Shown: piece by piece, positions 60,232 through 64,000 of the stretch
Numbering within the stretch: the first letter of the stretch is position 1
How the letters are laid out: each line of letters starts with the position of its first letter
DNA from: Spinacia oleracea
Lineage: Eukaryota > Streptophyta > Magnoliopsida > Caryophyllales > Amaranthaceae
Length of the DNA: 64,000 nucleotides
Direction of reading: 5' to 3'
NCBI RefSeq assembly: GCF_020520425.1
Contig: NC_079492.1
Coordinates: 138,326,361 to 138,390,360 of the forward strand
Position numbers and translations under genes: made by a program
Notes under the pieces: generated by a model
Seen by the model: only the letters and a program-made list of their open reading frames with translations
What the model was told of the DNA's origin: nothing
Database searches by the model: none

Positions 60232-61150
60232 TTCGTCACAACCTTTTTTGAACCTGGATAAAACAAGGGAGACGTGTTTTAGGACATCTTTGTCAAATAC
60301 ACTTGTATTACTTTAGATTTACTTCTAGATATTGCCTGCTTAGATGTATAAACAACAGATTAGTAATGAATCATACCATTTTGCACCAAAAAAAGTATAC
60401 GTGTCTGGATATCTAATGTGCCTTGCGCGTGAAATCTTTTTTCCAGCATTTGTTGTTATTTTCAATTTGACTGGCAGAAAGGTATTTTTCCCATGGTTGA
60501 AAACTTTCCTTTAAGAACCACTTAGCTATTAATCTGTTAGACTTTCAGCTTATAAACAAAGCAATACAAGCAACAACACAAGTTGAATGACATGAAGCAT
60601 CAAAACTATTTGAATTTCGACCTTGTAAAAATCTCAGCATATATTACTATCTAGTATTGAGACACAAATCTAAAAACACAAAATTGACAAGAAATTATCC
60701 AATTTCATGCAGGAGATTGCCCAATAATTTGCATATGTAACCCTAGAGCTCAACTATGAAGCAACCTGCTCACGAAGATCATCTCCTTATATGCAAAGCT
60801 GTATGAGGCAACCTTCACGCGTACAACAATGTTGAATATCTGTGAATCCAACTTTCACAAAAACATCATTGATAATGCCTGTGTGCAACTAAAATGAAGT
60901 GAATTACATGGTTGTTAAAATTGCTCGAGTTCCTTGCCATCAGAATCTGTTCGAACACCGGCAAACTAAGCTCTCAGGTCATGAATCAATCAAAATTCAT
61001 GCCTGGGATGATCATTCAAAAAAAAATTAGTTTTCAGTATTTAAATACTTATCTTGAAACACTTTTCCTGTCCTCAAAAATACAGAGGACTAGCACTGTA
61101 TTACAATTATTCATCAAGTACATGTTCTGCCTAAATTTCTAATAATTATC
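60232..61150. other. Convergent 3' regions of the RRM gene and the coiled-coil gene
   Basis: Only 3' UTR-like sequence; no further gene is supported. Confidence 0.5.
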
Positions 61151-63941
61151 TTATTGACTTTGTTGAGAAAGAGAGTCTGATTTTGTTTGTTTTTGTGAGG
61201 AGTTCATTTCGGCGGCCACCTCTGCCTCAGCTTTCTCAAGCAGAGCCTGTTTGAAGATGGCACTCAATGTCTCCTTATTAGCTTGGTTGGCACTGTTTAC
61301 ATCTCCACCTTCCTGTGTTTCAGCTTTATCAATCAGCGCCTGTTTATACACGGAACCCATCATTTCCATCTTTGCTTTCTCTTTTTCCATCTGCATATCC
61401 ATAATAACCCCCACTTCCTTGTCGATTGGCTTGAAATACTCATTTATATCAGCTTCCTGCACAAATATATCATTGAACTCACTTAGGGTCAAACCGGACT
61501 GAAGATTGCAGAAGAAACAAGGATGAAAAGGGGTACACCGTACACATGATTATCTACATCCCAAGTCATCTTTCAACTCATGCAAGATCAAAAGCAACAA
61601 ATCTAGATCTAAGAGAGTGGCAAGTTACAATCAATGATGGTCATTTTAGAAAAATGAGTTTATCAAGAGGGTGAAAGAAGGTGCTAGGTGTCGTAATGTT
61701 GATGGAGTAAGAATTTTGTGATGGAAAAGTCTTTCTTACATGAATTGCAAAGAGGTATGAAATCAACTAAAAAGAATCAAGAATGAAAAGCAAGAACTAG
61801 CAGGATAGAAAAATGATGCAAGTTCGATAAAGAGAGAAGTTGAGTTACTTCAGACTGGGAGAGTATGTTTATATATAGAGAGAGAGGGGTTGAGACTTTT
61901 TTTTCTTTGAAGGGACTTTTTTTGAGGATAGAGAATTTCAAAAGATTGGAGGAGGGTTTATTTTTAACCAGTTTGAATAAACGTGACAAAAAAATTGATC
62001 CGCATCTAATTACTTGATCCGAAATACTAACCAGAGACTTAGACTCTATTGAAAAACTGAAATCTATCATAAGCCTATTGGAATGAAGCAGGATATGAGC
62101 TGACCCAGTTACCAATGTGTCTAATAGTGATTGTTTCATCAAGTTGCACCCAACTAATTTTCAGCTTACACGGGATCAAAAACAACAAGAGCAAGATGCT
62201 CCTCTAAAGTGGTACTCCAAATACGATGCCTTTCAAGCAACATCAATTTTATTTGTATTTGGCAGTCTATTATAGAGACCATGGCCCCAAATGAAAAAAA
62301 ATAGTAGTAGTTCTGCCCAAACAGACCAAATATGTTATTCGATAAGACGTGCACAAATATCATATATTTGCTTCTGGGTCAGGGGTAAAGGCTTCCCTAA
62401 CAACTCCCTAGGTAGCTGGATCGATTCCCTTTCACTAGAATTTTTCTTTTGCTTTTAGCGAAAAAACAAAATGCATTACTCCATATTAAAGTACATAGTT
62501 ACTTACAACTTCAATTACAGACATACTATTCATATTATATCACACGTACTATTACTTACAACTTCAACTACAGACATACTATTCATATTATATCACACGT
62601 ACTAAATATACTATTTAGCGTTACTAATCATATTATATAGAACAAGGCCTCCAAAATTCCGGAGACGGCCTTACGGCTTGTATTAAGAGAAATCTCCTAA
62701 AAGTGGGGTATGTTGTGAAATCTAAGTCCATATACTTAAATTCTTTCTGCACATCCTAGAGTAGTATACATGACTATTTTTCTAAACAAAGGAAATTTTT
62801 ATCTCAATAGTTTAGTTGCAAGATACACATTTCAAGTTCTTGAGAGAGTAGAAATCATGTAGAACATAACAACATGGAACAAGTACAAGTCCTGAGTAAC
62901 ACATTTTAACACACTAACACCGCACCTGCCACACAATAAACTAGAAAAAGGTTGTCCAAATAACAGAACGCATATTTAAGCGGTAGTCAAACTCACCATC
63001 TCTTCCAACCTCTTATTCACATTTTGCATTTCTTCTACCATTCTTCGGACTTCGGACAACATAATTTGTTCGGGAATCTTTCTTGCAGCCTCTTTCTTTT
63101 CTTGTGCCTAAATAGAGAACACCCATGAAAGAGAATGTCAATATCACTAATCAATATAGAGACTATGAAGAAAAGGGACGAATGGAAGCCAATAAGCCAA
63201 CATAAAATACAGCAAGTATAACATGATTCATGTGAACTATATCAAAATTCTGTATCTCCAAACAAAAGTGTAGGATCAGAGTTCACACAGCCCTCAAGCT
63301 CCAACTTAAGCAATAGTAGTCATTTCTAAGCATCTCCCTTATCATCTACACTGTGCATGTTCAACAATGTAAACATTCCTTCCCCAGCAACCCCTCACCC
63401 CAGGCTTTATCCTCCGCAAGGTTAGCTAATCTCCAAGCCTTACCGTGGATGACCTCTCTTTCTCACGCACAAATTTGCTAACATATGCACAAATCTTTAC
63501 GCATCTAATTCTTTGCACTCACTAGTTTGTTCTTCTATTTCGTTGGAGATAATTCAAGTTTCAAACTCACTAATATCAGAGCGAGAAAACATCTAAATTC
63601 CCTATGGTACCTCACTAACAACACACATTTGAGGATACCGTTTCACTCAGGCGGTTGCTAGGGTCAGAGCGGTGGAAATCCTCTTTCTTAATTATCAAAA
63701 TTAGGTATTTGCTACAATTGATAGGGTCAAATGTAAAAAAAAATCAACAAAAAACCTAATATAGAAGCAGCGACTGAAATCCAAATCAAAAGCAGAAATT
63801 AAAAGGGGGGAGAGAGAAATATACAGATCGAAGACGTTGCTCAAGCTGCAATCTGAAAGATCGAATGCGACGCTCTTCATAACCAGAGAGAACTCGAACA
63901 TAGAACATTGCTAATTTCCCGTATTCCAATAGCCTCTTCAT
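61151..63941 (-). CDS. Small charged coiled-coil protein of unknown function, 177 aa
   Basis: Exons 63941-63825, 63107-62997 and 61456-61151 join in frame, each with GT-AG signals in phase 0. The N-terminus is conserved-looking (MKRLLEYGKLAMFYVRVLSG, then YEERRIRSFRLQLEQRL). A long charged helix follows (IPEQIMLSEVRRMVEEMQNV), then EADINEYFKPIDKE and MDMQMEKEKAKMEMM. The C-terminus has two similar segments, VYKQALIDKAETQE and IFKQALLEKAEAEV, and a Gln/Ser-rich end. It looks like a plant-wide short coiled-coil protein, but I cannot name it or its role. The start is the first ATG of the inferred leader. Intron 2 (1,540 bp) contains a 53-bp tandem duplication. Confidence 0.82.
62385..62445 (+). 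repeat. tRNA-like SINE fragment in intron 2 of the coiled-coil gene
   Basis: GGGTAAAGGCTTCCCTAAC ... GCTGGATCGATTCCC resembles spaced A and B boxes. No tail or duplication was found. Confidence 0.3.
62501..62606 (+). repeat. 53-bp tandem duplication
   Basis: ACTTACAACTTCAAYTACAG begins at 62501 and 62554. The units are nearly identical, so this is a recent duplication. Confidence 0.9.
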
Positions 63942-64000
63942 CACACCTCTCTCTTGCAATTTTAAGATTTTTTCAATCGGTAATTTTTGTCTGATTCTAA

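Noticed and set aside
1-64000. LTR retrotransposons or other virus-derived elements
   Set aside because: No paired long terminal repeats, primer-binding site or gag/pol-like frame was recognised in the window.

Overview
This is nuclear DNA from a eudicot plant. Genes have many GT-AG introns, intergenic DNA is AT-rich, and small transposons are everywhere. Caryophyllales (Amaranthaceae/Chenopodiaceae such as spinach, beet or goosefoot) is my best guess from the overall look of the repeats. That placement is an inference and was not tested. No bacterial, organellar, tRNA, rRNA or CRISPR features were seen, and no LTR retrotransposon or other virus-like element with recognisable coding parts.

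Layout. Positions 1-22,500 are gene-poor and built from nested or adjacent small elements: retroposed repeats with poly(A) tails, a 5'-truncated SINE, Stowaway-like and Tourist/Harbinger-like MITEs, and three non-autonomous Mutator-like (MULE) elements, each flanked by a perfect 9-bp duplication. Positions 22,600-31,000 hold two NLR-type immune genes placed tail to tail: an XTNX-type TIR/NB/TPR gene (plus strand) with two upstream ORFs in its leader, and a CC-NB-LRR gene (minus strand) whose only intron splits the P-loop. Positions 31,000-34,000 hold relics (an LRR scrap and an aminoacylase-1 scrap) and two more MULE-like elements. Positions 34,000-64,000 are gene-rich: a 15-exon FY-rich/WD40 gene, a secreted PI-PLC X-domain gene (minus), an F-box/PP2 gene, a cytochrome b5 gene, an RRM protein gene of the PPIE/ATE1 kind, and a small coiled-coil protein gene (minus).

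The genes show no pathway-level cooperation; it is an ordinary plant gene neighbourhood. I assembled exon models by hand from splice signals and reading phase. Each adds up in frame, but none was checked against transcripts.

The most distinctive observation is that six separate MULE-like elements (2537-5057, 8570-9140, 9271-13979, 29840-30178, 31532-32025, 33355-33842), with different termini, all have 9-10 bp target duplications and all carry degenerate tandem repeats inside. The two largest share both termini and two kinds of internal repeat.
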